A stretch of 21,753 nt of DNA from DATFWK01 sp035259345. GTDB lineage: Bacteria; Actinomycetota; Thermoleophilia; Miltoncostaeales; Miltoncostaeaceae. The position numbers were made by a program, and so were the translations under genes. The notes under the pieces were generated by a model. That model did no database searches. It worked only from the letters and a program-made list of their open reading frames with translations, and was not told the origin of the DNA. The stretch spans positions 1 to 21,753 of the forward strand of contig DATFWK010000209.1 of NCBI GenBank assembly GCA_035259345.1, given 5' to 3'. Positions 20,909-21,753 of this stretch are shown in pieces (the first letter of the stretch is position 1; each line of letters begins with the position of its first letter).

Positions 20909-21315
20909 TGACGGACTACAGCAAGGTCGCCGAGGGGGACGTCGAGGAGCGCGAGCGCCGCGGCGGCGGGGCCTCGTCGCGGGACATCTCGGGCGCGCTC
21001 GGCGTCGAGGGGCTCGCGCTCAGGGTCTGGCGGTACGGCCCGGGCCACATGATGGCCTACCACCGCCACCGCAGCCAGGAGGAGGTCTACCACCTGGTCT
21101 CGGGCGGCCCGCAGCACGTCCACGTCGGCTCGGACGTGGTCGAGGTCAACGACGGCGACTGGCTGCGCGTGCCCAAGGACACGCCGCGGCGCATCGTCAA
21201 CCCGACCGACGACCGCGAGGCCGTGTGGCTCGCGATCGGCGTGCCGCTCGGCGAGGGGATCATGGACGGCATCCGCCTGGACCCGGAGACCGGCAAGGAG
21301 ATCCCACGGTCGTAG
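20908..21315 (+). CDS. Cupin-domain protein
   Basis: This 135-residue single-domain cupin is a small beta-barrel protein. Cupin motif 1 is GPGHMMAYHRHRSQEEVYHLVSG (about 44-66) with probable metal ligands His52, His54 and Glu58. Motif 2 is GDWLRVPKDTPRRIVNP (about 83-99); the histidine normally found in P-x-G-x-x-H is replaced by Arg94, so any metal site would have only three of the four usual ligands. The N-terminal 30 residues are charged and not cupin-like. ATG 20908 is preferred because GGAGG (20896-20900) is 7 nt upstream; GTG 20905 would add one residue. It starts within the pyc stop, so it is probably translated with pyruvate carboxylase, but nothing in the sequence says what it binds. 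Enzyme, sugar isomerase or small-molecule sensor are all open. Confidence 0.85.
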   Translation: MTDYSKVAEGDVEERERRGGGASSRDISGALGVEGLALRVWRYGPGHMMAYHRHRSQEEVYHLVSGGPQHVHVGSDVVEVNDGDWLRVPKDTPRRIVNPTDDREAVWLAIGVPLGEGIMDGIRLDPETGKEIPRS

Positions 21316-21364
21316 GCGCGCACGAGCGCGCCCACCTCGCGCCGTCCGGGCAGCTCCTGCCCGG
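21315..21364 (+). terminator. Two tandem hairpins after the cupin gene
   Basis: GGCGCGC (21315-21321) pairs with GCGCGCC (21326-21332) around ACGA, beginning on the last base of the cupin stop. CCGGGCAG (21346-21353) pairs with CTGCCCGG (21357-21364) around CTC. Both stems are perfect (7 and 8 bp). Neither is followed by a T-tract. They may be a tandem GC-hairpin terminator of the dapB-pyc-cupin unit, as is often proposed in actinobacteria, or mRNA 3'-end protection. Confidence 0.5.
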
Positions 21365-21753
21365 CCCCGGTGGGCGGGACGACCTCACGCTCCTGCCGTA
21401 CACCCAGGACTGGCGGTGGCCGCTGCCGCGCCGGGACGAGCGGCTCCTCGACCCGCTCAACCTGGTGCTCTTGGGCGCCGCGCCGTCCGAGGCCATGGCC
21501 GCCCTCGACGCCCAGGGCTGGCGCCGGCCGGACGACGGCGCGGTGCACGTGCTCTGGATCGGGCGCAGGCGGCGGCGCATGAGCGACCACACCGCGCTCG
21601 GCACGCGGGAGGCCCGCGTGCACGTGCGCCTGTGGGCGGTCCCGGCGGGGACGCTCGCCGCCGCCCACGACGAGGTCCTGTCGGGCAGCATGCACGTCGT
21701 GCGCAGCTGGGACGCCGCCCGCGCGGCCGTCGCCGAGGCGCTCGGCGCCGCCG
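21318..21753 (+). CDS. LssY-C-like protein, incomplete at the window edge
   Basis: The frame of base 21318 is open to the right edge (21753) and reads like protein: LLPYTQDWRWPLPRRDERLLDPLNLVLLGAAPSEAMAALDAQGWRRPDD, then RMSDHTALGTREARVHVRLWAVPAG. The DPLNLVLLG ... AAL-AQGWRRPDD ... HVRLW sequence resembles the LssY C-terminal domain (DPxN-hhhhG ... GW ... HxRfW), a small domain of unknown biochemical role. The start is unresolved. No ATG, GTG or TTG lies in frame between the cupin stop and GTG 21465. GTG 21225 would overlap the cupin gene by 91 nt, and starting at GTG 21465 would cut into the domain. A CTG start (21357 or 21393), a sequencing indel or a decayed start are possible. No stop is seen because the window ends. 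Confidence 0.5.

Overview
The window is a GC-rich (roughly 70% by eye) bacterial chromosome segment. It is packed with co-directional, often overlapping genes whose content and order (dtd / rimP-nusA-ylxR-infB-ylxP-rbfA-nrnA-truB-ribF / rpsO-pnp-M16 protease ... dapB) are those of an actinobacterial translation/RNA-metabolism locus. Long Ala/Pro/Glu-rich linkers in IF2 and NusA, promoters reduced to a -10 element, and an apparently leaderless dapB fit an actinomycete. My best guess is a deep-branching, Thermoleophilia-like lineage, but that is inference and there is no 16S gene here to test it.

Layout. 1-251: 3' end of dtd (D-aminoacyl-tRNA deacylase). 252-418: leader with a candidate -10 and a clear intrinsic-terminator hairpin before rimP (probable attenuator). 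419-9053: nine-gene plus-strand operon for ribosome maturation (rimP, rbfA), transcription elongation/termination (nusA), RNase P modulation (ylxR), initiation (infB), small-RNA turnover (nrnA), tRNA pseudouridylation (truB) and FMN/FAD synthesis (ribF). Most junctions overlap or nearly abut; the exception is a strong hairpin at the infB stop. 9054-13067: a structured rpsO leader, rpsO, an rpsO-pnp intergenic hairpin pair, pnp and an M16 zinc protease overlapping pnp by 4 nt.

13064-16537 is a minus-strand block of four genes lying between the M16 protease and dapB, which are neighbours in other actinobacteria such as Streptomyces coelicolor. In transcription order it contains a beta-carbonic anhydrase, an ECF sigma factor with a fused C-terminal SnoaL-like domain, a 14-TM DHA2-type MFS exporter, and a small ABM-like (dimeric alpha-beta barrel) protein whose start overlaps the MFS stop. 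The sigma gene and the MFS gene each carry the same GACCGATGGATyCGG element upstream, in the same orientation, and the alignment continues without gaps for 31 nt. I read this as an autoregulated sigma-factor/exporter module and consider it the most interesting thing in the window.

16538-21753: a divergent promoter region, then dapB (tetrahydrodipicolinate reductase), a full-length single-chain pyruvate carboxylase overlapping dapB by 1 nt, a cupin protein at the pyc stop, two tandem hairpins, and an incomplete LssY-C-like ORF running off the right edge. Pyruvate carboxylase makes oxaloacetate, the precursor of aspartate and hence of the lysine/diaminopimelate route in which DapB acts, so the dapB-pyc pairing is metabolically coherent. 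No tRNA, rRNA, CRISPR array, insertion sequence or phage gene was seen, and no gene-free stretch exceeds 300 bases.
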